A stretch of DNA of 64,000 bases from Chitinophaga polysaccharea (GCF_902150045.1 NZ_CABFVU010000002.1:980001-1044000); one strand, 5' to 3'; counted from the stretch's first letter, positions 35,031 to 44,633 are shown. Made by a program: numbers and translations. Notes: a model not told the origin generated them from the sequence alone.

Positions 35031-36779
35031 ATGAAAACACGTACTATAATATTCATCAGCCTGGTCGCCCTGCTCACTGCCGGATGTAAAAACTTCCTGG
35101 ACGTCAAACCGAAAGGAGTATTATCCGAAGAACAGGTAGAGGGCGCCGACCAGATAGAGAACTTCGTGGTTGCTGCTTACTCCTATATGCCCTCTCTTGG
35201 CTACGGAGATACACATGCGCCGTGGATTCAAAGCGTAAGGTCTGACGACGCCTATAAAGGCGGCGGTGGCCTCAGTGACCAAACACCCTGGTATGAAATG
35301 GAAATATTTACCGGCGTAACGTCCAACATCGGCAACAACGACGGTCCCTGGTACCGTGGCTACTGCGGCATCAGCAGGGCCAATACTGCCCTGCGTTTGC
35401 TGAACAAAGTGGATCCCAACAGCTTCAAGGCCCGTGATCAACGCATCGCAGAAATGAAGTTTATCCGGGGATGGATATACCTGGGCATGAAACTACGCTG
35501 GAACTATGTGCCCTACATAGATGATGAAGTAAAGAATGATGCCATCATAGTAGAAGGTATCTCCAACCGCCCTCCGGAAATGACCAACGATCTGCCCCTG
35601 TGGGATAAGATCATCAAAGACTTTGAAGATGCTGCCGGAGTGCTGCCCGAAACACAGTCAGAAAAAGGCAGGCCTACCAGGTATGCAGCACACGCACTGG
35701 CAGCAAAGGCGTTGCTGTTCAGGGCCTATGAAAAAAATGACCGGCACCAGGTCACCATTATCAACCAGGAAACACTCAACAAAGCACTGACCCATATCGA
35801 TGCTATCACAGCCAAAGACGGCGCTATGTTTGATCTCACGCCCGACTTTGCAGAAAACTTCATGATAGAATATGATAACAACACCAAAGAATCATTATGG
35901 GAAATACAATATTCTATTGATGATGGTACCACCAATGGCCGCGTTAACTGGGGCGACCAGCTCAATGCTCCCTGGTGGAATCCCTGGTTCAGCTGCTGCG
36001 ACTTCCACAAGGTGTCCTACACCATGATCAATGCATTTAAAACAGATGGTACCGGTCTCCCCGATTTCGATAACTACAACAATACAGAAATGGGCGGTCA
36101 GCAATATAAACAGTTCTTCACCGCTCATGCTTTTGATCCCCGCATGGGCCATACTGTTGCCATTCCGGGATATCCCTGGAAATATGACAACCACCTTCTT
36201 TTTGAAGAATCCGGCTCCCGCGCCCCCTTCCAGTACGGGTATTTCAATTCCATGAAAGAACAGGTACATCCCAGCTGCAACTGTATGTACAAACCTTTTT
36301 ATGTACAGAACAGCATGAATAAAAAAGAGATCCGCTATGCAGAAGTATTGTTGTGGAAAGCAGAAATACTGATACAGCTGGGACGCTTTAATGAAGCACT
36401 CCCGCTGATCAACAGGGTCAGGGCGCGGGCTGCCCATAGCACCGGGCGGCTGAAGAAAGACGACGGCACCTTATGGTTGAACTATAAAATTGAAGAATAT
36501 AAACCCGGCATCAACTGCAACTGGACCAAAGAATTTGCCTGGCAGGCACTCATGTGGGAAGACCGCCTGGAGCTGGCCTGCGAAGGAAGAAGGTACTTCG
36601 ACCTTATGCGCTGGGGTGTGCTGGAACCCGTAATGAATGCATTCCTTAACAAGGAAAAGAACCGGTTCGACTGGTTCCGTGTAGCGCATTTCACCGCCGG
36701 CAGGGACGAATTCCTGCCCATTCCACAGGCACAGATGAACTGGTCGAAAGGTGGTTACAAACAAAATCCCGGATATTGA
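35031..36779 (+). CDS. SusD/RagB-family nutrient-binding lipoprotein
   Basis: This 582-residue surface lipoprotein has the lipobox TAGC (Cys19) followed by KNFLDVKPKG, typical of SusD. The TPR-like helical core and C-terminal SusD/RagB domain with WEDRLELACEGRRYFDLMRW and FLPIPQAQM are clear. It caps the SusC barrel and captures ligand. It starts 9 bp after susC, so they form one transcription unit. The variable ligand face gives no safe substrate prediction. Confidence 0.95.
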   Translation: MKTRTIIFISLVALLTAGCKNFLDVKPKGVLSEEQVEGADQIENFVVAAYSYMPSLGYGDTHAPWIQSVRSDDAYKGGGGLSDQTPWYEMEIFTGVTSNIGNNDGPWYRGYCGISRANTALRLLNKVDPNSFKARDQRIAEMKFIRGWIYLGMKLRWNYVPYIDDEVKNDAIIVEGISNRPPEMTNDLPLWDKIIKDFEDAAGVLPETQSEKGRPTRYAAHALAAKALLFRAYEKNDRHQVTIINQETLNKALTHIDAITAKDGAMFDLTPDFAENFMIEYDNNTKESLWEIQYSIDDGTTNGRVNWGDQLNAPWWNPWFSCCDFHKVSYTMINAFKTDGTGLPDFDNYNNTEMGGQQYKQFFTAHAFDPRMGHTVAIPGYPWKYDNHLLFEESGSRAPFQYGYFNSMKEQVHPSCNCMYKPFYVQNSMNKKEIRYAEVLLWKAEILIQLGRFNEALPLINRVRARAAHSTGRLKKDDGTLWLNYKIEEYKPGINCNWTKEFAWQALMWEDRLELACEGRRYFDLMRWGVLEPVMNAFLNKEKNRFDWFRVAHFTAGRDEFLPIPQAQMNWSKGGYKQNPGY

Positions 36780-36890
36780 GTGTCCTGAATGATTTGATAA
36801 CCGGAGCCGTGTAAAGGAAGATTGTTACGCACGGTTCTAACAGAATTTCAGGCTGAGATGCCTGGGGGTACTTACTAAAACATACACGCC

Positions 36891-37313
36891 ATGAGAAAAT
36901 TCCTGCTATTTGCCTTCGGCACATTATTATTGACAGCAGCTGCCTGCAGAAAATCAGTGGATGACGTAACCAAACCAGGCGTTAGTTTGCCGGCTGTTAC
37001 TGATCTTACCTTACAGCAAACAGATGCCAGCAACGTAAAGATATCCTGGAAAATACCCGGTAATATCCCGGTGGCAATACAACAACCACTGAACGTATAC
37101 ATAGAAGTGAACCAGGTGCTTACCGTGATGAAGACCGTAAACGTAGCCACCGCTACATTACCCGGTGCGCCACTGGAATATGCCTTCACACTACCCGACC
37201 CGGCACAAACCTATCACTTTACGGTAAAGCTGAACGGGCAAACCCAGAAAACGGATAACAATTACTCCGGCAATATTTATTCCCCGGGGCAAACCGTTAT
37301 CTATCATAAATAA
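36891..37313 (+). CDS. Small lipoprotein with a fibronectin-III-like domain, third Sus gene
   Basis: These 140 residues have a lipoprotein signal (TAAAC, Cys19) and then a single beta-sandwich-like domain (about 35-135) with the pattern VTDLTLQQTDASNVKISWKI, which resembles the first strands of fibronectin type III modules. It lies 111 bp after susD in the same direction and before a strong terminator, so it is likely the third gene of the Sus operon. It may be an accessory surface glycan- or protein-binding lipoprotein (inference from position and fold only). Confidence 0.75.
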   Translation: MRKFLLFAFGTLLLTAAACRKSVDDVTKPGVSLPAVTDLTLQQTDASNVKISWKIPGNIPVAIQQPLNVYIEVNQVLTVMKTVNVATATLPGAPLEYAFTLPDPAQTYHFTVKLNGQTQKTDNNYSGNIYSPGQTVIYHK

Positions 37314-37353
37314 AATCAGTCCACCGTCCCGGCCGGGACGGTGGACTGATTTT
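37312..37353. terminator. Loopless 21-bp inverted repeat, bidirectional terminator
   Basis: 37312-37332 and 37333-37353 are exact reverse complements with no spacer, A-rich at one end and T-rich at the other. The Sus cluster and hemL converge on it. The central bases must form the loop. Confidence 0.88.
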
Positions 37354-37380
37354 CCACTCTGCACAGGATTGAATTGTTAA

Positions 37381-38667
37381 CTATTTTATTGCCTGCATGG
37401 CAGATTTAGCAGCAGCAATGGTTTCATCCAGGTCTTCTGTAGTAAGTGCATTACTCATAAACCAGCTTTCGAAAGCAGAAGGCGGCAAATAAATGCCACG
37501 ATCCAGCATAGCGTGGAAGAAACGTTTGAATAATTCGTTATTGGCAGCAGAGGCGGCGCTGAAATCCACAATGGGGTATTCAGTGAAATGTGCGCTCAGC
37601 ATTGAACCCATCTGGTTAATGCTATGTACTATACCTGCGGCGCCAAATGCTTCTTTTAACCCGTTTACCAGGTAGCTTGCCTTTTCCTGCAGTTGCTGGT
37701 AAATAACTGGATTATCATTCAATGTTTGCAGTAAGGTATAACCGGCAATCATTGCAATAGGGTTGCCGCTTAAAGTGCCTGCCTGGTATACTTTCCCGGC
37801 AGGGGCTAGATATTCCATGATTTCTTTCGGACCGGCTACAGCACCTACCGGCATACCGGCCCCGATGATCTTACCAAAGGTAACCAGGTCGGCCCGGATG
37901 CCCAGTAATTCCTGTGCGCCGCCGCGGGCAAGACGAAAACCTGTCATCACTTCATCGAAGATCAGCAGGATATTGTTGGCATCGCAAAGCTGACGAAGAC
38001 CTTCCAGGAAGCCCGGCTGCGGAAGTATACAGCCCATGTTGCCTGCTACCGGTTCAATGATCACCGCAGCAATCTGGTTAATGTTATCTGCAATCAATTG
38101 TTCTACTGCAGGTAAATTATTGTAGGGAGCCGTGAGCGTATCTTCTGCCACGGAGGTGGTAACACCCGGTACTGATTGAATGCCAAGCGTAGCCACACCA
38201 CTGCCGGCGCTTACCAGGAATGCATCTGCATGCCCGTGGTAGCAACCTTCAAATTTGATAAACTTATTACGGCCGGTATAGCCTCTTGCCAGCCGGAGGG
38301 CTGTCATACAGGCTTCTGTACCGGAGTTTACCATGCGTATCATATCGATGTTAGGCACCATGCCTACAATCAGCTCTGCAATCTTTATCTCCAGCTCTGT
38401 AGGCGCACCGAAAGATGTAGAATAGGTGGCATATTCCTGTATGGCCTTTACTACCGGTTCGTAAGCATGACCGAGGATCATGGGACCCCAGGAATTGATA
38501 TAGTCGATATAACGGTTACCATCTACATCATACATATAGGCGCCTTTTGCACGTTCCATGAACACGGGTGTGCCGCCTACACTTTTAAATGCGCGTACGG
38601 GAGAGTTAACACCGCCGGGAATTACCTGCTTTGCTTTCCCGAATAACATTTCACTTTTGCTGTACAT
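37381..38667 (-). CDS. hemL: Glutamate-1-semialdehyde 2,1-aminomutase
   Basis: This 428-residue PLP enzyme turns glutamate-1-semialdehyde into 5-aminolevulinate, the second step of the C5 heme route. The PLP lysine is Lys266 in TFGKIIGAGMP; the N-terminal VIPGGVNSPVRAF and the FDEVMTGFR metal/PLP region are diagnostic. The ATG at 38667 matches the family start; the longer frame begins with TTG. It is the last gene of the hemA-C-D-E-F-B-L operon, 36 bp after hemB, and ends near the loopless terminator. Confidence 0.96.
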   Translation of the reverse strand: MYSKSEMLFGKAKQVIPGGVNSPVRAFKSVGGTPVFMERAKGAYMYDVDGNRYIDYINSWGPMILGHAYEPVVKAIQEYATYSTSFGAPTELEIKIAELIVGMVPNIDMIRMVNSGTEACMTALRLARGYTGRNKFIKFEGCYHGHADAFLVSAGSGVATLGIQSVPGVTTSVAEDTLTAPYNNLPAVEQLIADNINQIAAVIIEPVAGNMGCILPQPGFLEGLRQLCDANNILLIFDEVMTGFRLARGGAQELLGIRADLVTFGKIIGAGMPVGAVAGPKEIMEYLAPAGKVYQAGTLSGNPIAMIAGYTLLQTLNDNPVIYQQLQEKASYLVNGLKEAFGAAGIVHSINQMGSMLSAHFTEYPIVDFSAASAANNELFKRFFHAMLDRGIYLPPSAFESWFMSNALTTEDLDETIAAAKSAMQAIK

Positions 38668-38703
38668 CTGTTGGTGGTTTATTATTTTACGCAAGATAGG
38701 GAA

Positions 38704-39675
38704 TTATGCATTCAGCAGTTTTACCGCGTCCTTTGCAAAGTAGGTAGCGATCAGATCAGCGCCGGCACGCTTCATGCTGGTCATGGTTTCCAGGATGGCC
38801 TTGTTTTCATCCAGCCAGCCCCTCTGTGCTGCTGCCTTGATCATGGCGTATTCGCCGCTCACATGATAGGCACTCACTGGAACGGTTACACGATCTTTAA
38901 TAATACGCATAATATCGAGGTATGCCATTGCGGGTTTTACCATTACAATGTCAGCGCCCTCTTCAATGTCCATCAGCGTTTCTTTGATCGCTTCACGGGA
39001 ATTGGCATAGTCCATCTGGTAAGTTTTCTTATCGCCGAAGCCGGGAGCGGAATCCAACGCATCGCGGAAGGGGCCGTAGAAACAGGAAGCATATTTGGCG
39101 CTGTAAGCCATAATGCCTGTTTTGTCGAAACCGTTTTCTTCAAGGATGTTGCGGATCGCCAGGATGCGGCCATCCATCATATCGCTGGGAGCCACAAAAT
39201 CGGCGCCAGCCTGCGCATGGCTGAGGCTCATGCGGGCCAGTACTTCCACGGTGGGGTCGTTCACTATTTCTGTTCCTTCCACGATACCGTCGTGGCCGTA
39301 AGAGGAGTAAGGGTCCAGCGCCACATCCGTCATCACCACCATATCGGGAATGGCATTTTTGATACCACGGATGGCGCGTTGCATCAGGCCATCCGGATTT
39401 ACCGCTTCGGTACCCTTGTTATCTTTTACACTATCCGGTGCTTTTACAAACAGCAGTACACTTTTAATGCCCAGGCTCCAGAGTTCCTTTGCTTCTTTAA
39501 TAGTGAGGTCAAGGGAATACCTGAAATAACCTGGCATAGAGCTGATCTCTTCCTTCACATTTTCTCCTTCGGTAACAAATAACGGCGCCATGAAATCGTT
39601 GGGCGTTAAAATTGTTTCCGCTACCATTGCGCGAATGGCGGGAGATACTCTTAAAATTCTGTTTCTTCTGATCAT
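38704..39675 (-). CDS. hemB: Porphobilinogen synthase (5-aminolevulinate dehydratase)
   Basis: This 323-residue enzyme condenses two 5-aminolevulinates into porphobilinogen. The Schiff-base lysine regions are MAYSAKYASCFYGPFR and DIVMVKPAMAYLD. At the metal site the sequence is DVALDPYSSYGHDG, lacking the cysteine triad of the zinc-dependent enzymes, so it belongs to the Asp-rich, Mg2+/K+-type group. Sixth gene of the hem operon; hemL follows after 28 bp of gap plus its leader, and hemF lies 45 bp upstream. Confidence 0.96.
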   Translation of the reverse strand: MIRRNRILRVSPAIRAMVAETILTPNDFMAPLFVTEGENVKEEISSMPGYFRYSLDLTIKEAKELWSLGIKSVLLFVKAPDSVKDNKGTEAVNPDGLMQRAIRGIKNAIPDMVVMTDVALDPYSSYGHDGIVEGTEIVNDPTVEVLARMSLSHAQAGADFVAPSDMMDGRILAIRNILEENGFDKTGIMAYSAKYASCFYGPFRDALDSAPGFGDKKTYQMDYANSREAIKETLMDIEEGADIVMVKPAMAYLDIMRIIKDRVTVPVSAYHVSGEYAMIKAAAQRGWLDENKAILETMTSMKRAGADLIATYFAKDAVKLLNA

Positions 39676-39720
39676 CTTTATAAATTTTTTTATTGTTTTA
39701 TATCGTCGTCTGCCGGTACA

Positions 39721-40632
39721 TTATTTTACCCATTCCCTTGGCTTCAGAAATTCTTCCAGCTGTGCTTCGGGGCTGCCCGGAGTGGTGTGGAAGTCGTATT
39801 CCCAGCGGGCTACCGGTGGTAAGCTCATCAGGATGGATTCCGTACGTCCGTTCGTTTTTAATCCAAACAACGTTCCCCTGTCGTGAACCAGGTTGAATTC
39901 AACATAACGTCCACGCCTATACGCCTGCCAGTTTTTATGTGCTTCTGTATAGGGAAGGTGTTTTGTTTTTTCTACCAGGGGGAGATAAGCATCAAGGAAA
40001 GCCTTTCCGTTCGCCTGGGAAAACTCCAGGAGTGCTTCCGCTGATCTTTCTGCATTTGGCCGGAGATAATCGTAAAAAATACCGCCTATGCCGCGTGCTT
40101 CGTTGTTACGGTGCTTATTGATAAAGTATTCGTCGCAGTGCTTCTTATAGGCCGGGTACAGTTCTTTTCCAAACGGATCACAGGCATCTTTAAAGGTACG
40201 GTGAAAATGGATACCATCTGCTTCTTCCAGGTAATACGGAGTCAGGTCTGCACCACCGCCAAACCAGCTGTCTTTCAGCGTTCCGTCCTGGTCGTACAGT
40301 TCAAAGTAGCGGAAGTTGGCATGTACCGTAGGCACAAAAGGGTTCAGGGGATGAAGCACCAGTGAGATACCGCAGGCCATGAACCGGCTGTTGGTAACGC
40401 CAAACTGCTGCGCCATTACTTCCGGCAGTTCTCCATGAACAACGGAAGTATTAACGCCTCCTTTTTCAAATACGTTGCCGTTGGCAATTACACGTGTTTT
40501 ACCACCGCCGCCACCGGGGCGTTCCCAGCGGTCTTCCCGGAAAACGGCTTTGCCGTCTGTTTTCTCGAGTGCTGCACAGATCTCGTCCTGCAGGCCGTGT
40601 ATAAACGATATGAAATTATCTTTAATGCTCAT
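39721..40632 (-). CDS. hemF: Oxygen-dependent coproporphyrinogen III oxidase
   Basis: This 303-residue enzyme decarboxylates two propionates of coproporphyrinogen III with O2. The conserved stretches are RPGGGGGKTRVI, SLVLHPLNPFVPTVHANFRYFE (seen in part as HPLNPFVPTVHANFR), WFGGGADLTPYYL and KHCDEYF. It is the aerobic form; no radical-SAM HemN is in the window. Fifth gene in the hem operon, 5 bp after hemE, so aerobic growth is implied. Confidence 0.96.
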   Translation of the reverse strand: MSIKDNFISFIHGLQDEICAALEKTDGKAVFREDRWERPGGGGGKTRVIANGNVFEKGGVNTSVVHGELPEVMAQQFGVTNSRFMACGISLVLHPLNPFVPTVHANFRYFELYDQDGTLKDSWFGGGADLTPYYLEEADGIHFHRTFKDACDPFGKELYPAYKKHCDEYFINKHRNNEARGIGGIFYDYLRPNAERSAEALLEFSQANGKAFLDAYLPLVEKTKHLPYTEAHKNWQAYRRGRYVEFNLVHDRGTLFGLKTNGRTESILMSLPPVARWEYDFHTTPGSPEAQLEEFLKPREWVK

Positions 40633-40637
40633 GGTAA

Positions 40638-41666
40638 TTATCCGTGCGCTTTAACTGTTTCTACGAATGCTTTGGCATGGTCAACCGGCACGTTGGGTAA
40701 TATACCATGTCCCAGGTTGGCGATGTAACGCTGTCTGCCAAAGCCTTTCAGCATTTCTTTTACTGCTTTTTCGATTTCGGGGATGGGCGCCAGCAATTTG
40801 GCGGGGTCAAAGTTTCCCTGCAGGGTGATGTTGCTGCCGGCAAACTGCCGGGCCAGCTCCGGCTTAATGCACCAGTCGATACCCAGTCCATGAGCGCCGG
40901 TAGCGGCCATGTCTTCTAATGCAAACCAGGCGCCTTTTGCAAACACAATGGTCGGACAAACATCCTTCATTGCCGCTACTATCTGGCGGATATATTGTAA
41001 AGAAAATACTTCAAAGTCCTGCGGGCTGAGCAAACCTCCCCAGGAATCAAACACCTGTACGGTATCAGCGCCCGCGGCTACCTGTGCTTTGAGGTAAGCG
41101 ATGGTGGTATCGGTGATCATCTGCAACAGCTGATGTGCAACAGCCGGCTGCTGGTAGCAGAATGCTTTTGCTTCATCAAAAGTTTTAGAGCCTTTGCCTT
41201 GTACCATGTAGCAGAGCAGGGTCCAGGGAGCGCCACCAAAGCCTATCAGTGGTACTTTGCCATCCAGTGTTTTTTTAGTGAGCTTCAGGGCATCGAAAAC
41301 ATAGTGTAATCTTTCCTGTACATCGGGAACGCATAAACGCTGCAGGTCCTGTGCAGTTTTAACGGGAGCGGGGAGAAGCGGTCCTACTTTTTCCACCAGC
41401 TGTACTTCCATGCCCATTGCCTGTGGTACTACCAGGATATCGGAAAAGATAATAGCTGCATCAACGCCAACCTGGTCTACCGGCATCACCGTTATTTCGG
41501 TGGCCAGTTCCGGGTTTTCACAACGTTCAAAAAAAGTATACTTATCACGCAGTTTGATATAATCCGGTAAATAGCGACCAGCCTGGCGCATCATCCATAC
41601 GGGTGTGCGGGAAACGGTTTCACCTTTAAGGGTCTTCAGCAATAAGTCGTTCTTCAATGGGCTCAT
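40638..41666 (-). CDS. hemE: Uroporphyrinogen decarboxylase
   Basis: This 342-residue enzyme removes four carboxyls from uroporphyrinogen III. The substrate loop WMMRQAGRYLPDY (about residues 24-36), the catalytic Asp in DAAIIFSDILVVPQAMG and the C-terminal NLGHGILPNVPVDHA are conserved. The start codon overlaps the hemD stop by 4 nt (ATGA arrangement), typical of translational coupling. hemF follows after 5 bp. Confidence 0.96.
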   Translation of the reverse strand: MSPLKNDLLLKTLKGETVSRTPVWMMRQAGRYLPDYIKLRDKYTFFERCENPELATEITVMPVDQVGVDAAIIFSDILVVPQAMGMEVQLVEKVGPLLPAPVKTAQDLQRLCVPDVQERLHYVFDALKLTKKTLDGKVPLIGFGGAPWTLLCYMVQGKGSKTFDEAKAFCYQQPAVAHQLLQMITDTTIAYLKAQVAAGADTVQVFDSWGGLLSPQDFEVFSLQYIRQIVAAMKDVCPTIVFAKGAWFALEDMAATGAHGLGIDWCIKPELARQFAGSNITLQGNFDPAKLLAPIPEIEKAVKEMLKGFGRQRYIANLGHGILPNVPVDHAKAFVETVKAHG

Positions 41667-42442
41667 TCGTAGCAGTTAATGTTGTTAAAATAAAATATAG
41701 CAGTTTGCACCATGCTGTCTTCACTGATATCGGTGCTCATTATAATTTTGTTATCGGTATGCTCTCTCAGTTCTGTAGCGGTTGTTCTGCCAATGGCAAA
41801 GCAAACGGTTTTGCTGTTGATCCTGTTGGCAGACAGGTAGCTTTTAACGGCGCTTGGACTGAAAAATAATATGCCATCGTAACCATCAGCTACTACAGTA
41901 GGCGCAGGAATGTTTTCGTAGATCACAAATTCATTCACAGTAATACCTGCCTGTTTTAAAGCATCTGGTAATTCATGTCTTCTCTGGGTGCCGCAATAGA
42001 AATTTACCTCGCTGATATTTCCTAATGCAATCATGGCTGCCGCCAGTTCGCTGCCGTAAGGGGATGAGGCTAAAATTTCCGCGCCGGGAAAAACTGCCTT
42101 TGCCTTTTCCAGTGTTTTGCCGGATATGCAACAGATACGGGCGTTGTCGGTTAGGAAAACAGTACGGAGGCCATTACGCAAACCACGCACCCCAAAGTAA
42201 TTTTGTTTCAATACATTCAGCGCATTGGCGCTTGTAAAAACCGACACATTAGGCGCCTGAAAAATATTGGATATATGCGTATCGTTCCAGCCGGGCTGGT
42301 TTCCTTTTAATGATGGAAGTATTACCGGCTTTATCTGTATAAAGTCCTGTACATCTATGCGGATACCGTTATCACCAGCAACAGCAATGGAGCTGTCTGT
42401 TAAATGTCTGGTGCTTAATATGCGGTATTTATCATTTAGCAT
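41663..42442 (-). CDS. hemD: Uroporphyrinogen-III synthase
   Basis: These 259 residues form the poorly conserved two-domain HemD fold that cyclises hydroxymethylbilane with D-ring inversion. Motifs are weak, as usual: NVSVFTSANALNVL, ICCISGKTLEKAK, and the C-terminal DGILFFSPSAVKSYL and FAIGRTTATEL. The call is secured by position between hemC and hemE. It overlaps hemC by 11 bp and hemE by 4 bp, so translation is probably coupled. Confidence 0.9.
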   Translation of the reverse strand: MLNDKYRILSTRHLTDSSIAVAGDNGIRIDVQDFIQIKPVILPSLKGNQPGWNDTHISNIFQAPNVSVFTSANALNVLKQNYFGVRGLRNGLRTVFLTDNARICCISGKTLEKAKAVFPGAEILASSPYGSELAAAMIALGNISEVNFYCGTQRRHELPDALKQAGITVNEFVIYENIPAPTVVADGYDGILFFSPSAVKSYLSANRINSKTVCFAIGRTTATELREHTDNKIIMSTDISEDSMVQTAIFYFNNINCYE

Positions 42443-43352
42443 TTCTGATCTGTGCTACAATTTCAGCGCCACCCTGCGCCATAATATCTTCTGCAGCTTC
42501 CCTTCCCAGGTGATTGGCCTGGGTTACCGGCACTTCGCGTGAAATGCTGAAGAAGCGGGCGCCATCCAGGCTGCAAAGCTCTCCGCTGAAGTGAATGTGA
42601 TCGTTTTGTATATAAGCGTAAGCGCTGATGGGAGTGGTGCATCCACCCATCAGGGTGCGTAAGAATTCGCGTTCAATATGTGTGGTAAGGGCGGTATCTG
42701 CGTGATTGAAAGCAGCGCAGGCATCCAGGCAAAACTGGTCATCTTCCCTGCAAACGGCTACCACTGCGCCTTGCGCAGGGGCTGGCAACATCCAGTCGAG
42801 GTCAATGGAATTGGAAGGGCGTACATGGATCCTTTCCAGGCCTGCCACAGCGAAGATAGCGCCGTCCCAGTTTTCCTCTGCCAGTTTTCTTAAGCGGGTA
42901 TTAACATTACCACGCAGGTTATGCAGCTGGTGTTGCGGATATTTCCGCAGCCACTGGGCTTTACGGCGCACACTACTGGTAGCGATGTTAGCTATATAAT
43001 CCGGTTGTGAGAGGAAATCAGTATCGTTTTTATAAACCAGCAGATCCTTTACCGGTCCGCGTTGCAGGACAGCGGCATGTACAATTTGCTTTGGCAGTTG
43101 TGTAGGAACGTCTTTAAAGGAGTGAACGGCAACGTCTATACGGTTGTTGAGCAGTGCCAGGTCGAGGCTTTTTGTGAAGATGCCCTGTACGCCTATTTCA
43201 TAGAGGGGTGTTACCAGGTCTATATCTCCTTCGCTTTTAATAGGTACCAGTTCGGTGCGGTAACCTTGTGCGGTGAGCAGATCATTTACCTGGTTTGCCT
43301 GCCACAAGGCCAGCTGACTTTCTCTTGTGCCTATCCTGATAACTTTATCCAT
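42432..43352 (-). CDS. hemC: Hydroxymethylbilane synthase (porphobilinogen deaminase)
   Basis: This 306-residue enzyme polymerises four porphobilinogens on a covalent dipyrromethane cofactor. The cofactor cysteine is Cys238 in LMGGCTTPISAYA and the catalytic Asp is in HSFKDVPTQLP (Asp81). The N-terminus IRIGTRESQLALWQA is standard, which selects the ATG at 43352; the longer frame starts with TTG inside hemA. hemA ends 4 bp upstream. Confidence 0.96.
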   Translation of the reverse strand: MDKVIRIGTRESQLALWQANQVNDLLTAQGYRTELVPIKSEGDIDLVTPLYEIGVQGIFTKSLDLALLNNRIDVAVHSFKDVPTQLPKQIVHAAVLQRGPVKDLLVYKNDTDFLSQPDYIANIATSSVRRKAQWLRKYPQHQLHNLRGNVNTRLRKLAEENWDGAIFAVAGLERIHVRPSNSIDLDWMLPAPAQGAVVAVCREDDQFCLDACAAFNHADTALTTHIEREFLRTLMGGCTTPISAYAYIQNDHIHFSGELCSLDGARFFSISREVPVTQANHLGREAAEDIMAQGGAEIVAQIRNAK

Positions 43353-43356
43353 TTGT

Positions 43357-44610
43357 TTATTCCTGGTTAACTCCTGTCTCAAAAATATCGTTGATCATGG
43401 CGATATACTGGTCGCTTTTGTCTGTTTCCTTGCGTACTTTGCCTGCCATTAGATTAATCATTTTTTGTATGATGCGGGAAGAGACAAGCTCGATATCTTC
43501 CATATTGTAGTGGCCTCCGTTCTTCTGCTGCTGTATTTCGCGGGTATGTATTTCCTGCAGTTTATCCTTTACCGCTTTCAGTACTACGGCGTGTTTGCGC
43601 ATTTTGTACCAGTAAAGGAATTCTTCCATGTATTCATCTATGATGGCAATGGCCTTTGGCACTTCTCCCAGCCTGTTTTGCAGGGTTTCGTCCTGCACTT
43701 TGGAAAGCTCATCCACATTCACCAGCGTAATATGCGGAAGCTCACCTACTGCGGCTTCCACATTAAAAGGAATTGACAGATCGACGATGAGCTTTGGAGA
43801 ACTGTTCCTGAAATGTTCTGCCAGCACTGTTGGGTGTGGCGCATTGGAAGCAACAAGGATAACATCTGCCTGCTGCATTTCGCTCACCATATTTTCAAAC
43901 GGTGCGTATTTCAGCCCTTGCTGGCCGGCAAATTCAGCGGCCACCTGAAGGGTGCGGTTAATAAGGGTCACCTCTTTTACGCCGAGATATTCGATCATAT
44001 TCTTGCAGGTGTTGCGGCCTATTTTGCCTACACCAAGTAATACGATCTTTTTATTTTTTATATCAGGGCAGATGCGCTCCAGCATTCTTACTGTGGCAAA
44101 AGCCACAGACACAGTGCCTTTGCTGAGCCCTGTTTCAGTTTTGATGAGTTTGGATACCTGCAGAACGCTGTTCACCAGGCGTTCAAGGAAGCTGCCCAGG
44201 CTCTGGTGGGCCTTGGCGAATTTGGCGGCATTACGTATCTGGCCTATTATTTCATAGTCGCCAAGGATCTGGGAATCAAGGCCCGTTCCTACCTGGTATA
44301 AATGCCTGATGGCATCTTCTCCCGACTTGGTATAGGCTAATTCTTCAAACTGGCTCCTGTCGCCGTTTGATTCCCTGCAAAGCAAATCTATCAACTGCCC
44401 GGGATGCGCTGCAAATCCGTAAATTTCTGTCCTGTTACACGTAGAGAGTACAAATAGATCGTCTAATTGCACAACCCTGGCATGCTCCAGGAGTTGTTGA
44501 TACTGAGCCGGATTGATGGCGTATAATCCCCTGATAGCAGCGTCGGTTTTCTTATAGTTGATCCCAACAATATGAAAATTTGCTATTTCTTTTGAATGAC
44601 TGACCTGCAT
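43357..44610 (-). CDS. hemA: Glutamyl-tRNA reductase
   Basis: This 417-residue NADPH enzyme reduces glutamyl-tRNA to glutamate-1-semialdehyde, the committed step of the C5 heme route. The catalytic cysteine is Cys58 in LSTCNRTEIY; the NADPH domain shows VLLGVGKIGRNTC and a C-terminal dimerisation helix follows. The ATG at 44610 is chosen because the -7 box TACTTTTG (44641-44634) lies between it and the longer frame's ATG at 44661. First gene of the seven-gene hem operon, so it sets the pathway entry and its promoter controls the cluster. Confidence 0.95.
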   Translation of the reverse strand: MQVSHSKEIANFHIVGINYKKTDAAIRGLYAINPAQYQQLLEHARVVQLDDLFVLSTCNRTEIYGFAAHPGQLIDLLCRESNGDRSQFEELAYTKSGEDAIRHLYQVGTGLDSQILGDYEIIGQIRNAAKFAKAHQSLGSFLERLVNSVLQVSKLIKTETGLSKGTVSVAFATVRMLERICPDIKNKKIVLLGVGKIGRNTCKNMIEYLGVKEVTLINRTLQVAAEFAGQQGLKYAPFENMVSEMQQADVILVASNAPHPTVLAEHFRNSSPKLIVDLSIPFNVEAAVGELPHITLVNVDELSKVQDETLQNRLGEVPKAIAIIDEYMEEFLYWYKMRKHAVVLKAVKDKLQEIHTREIQQQKNGGHYNMEDIELVSSRIIQKMINLMAGKVRKETDKSDQYIAMINDIFETGVNQE

Positions 44611-44633
44611 GTTCTTGTATAAGCTTCCGGTTG

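Noticed and set aside
38671..39582. 303-codon plus-strand frame over hemB
   Set aside because: Antisense to strongly conserved hemB; no promoter or recognisable domain.
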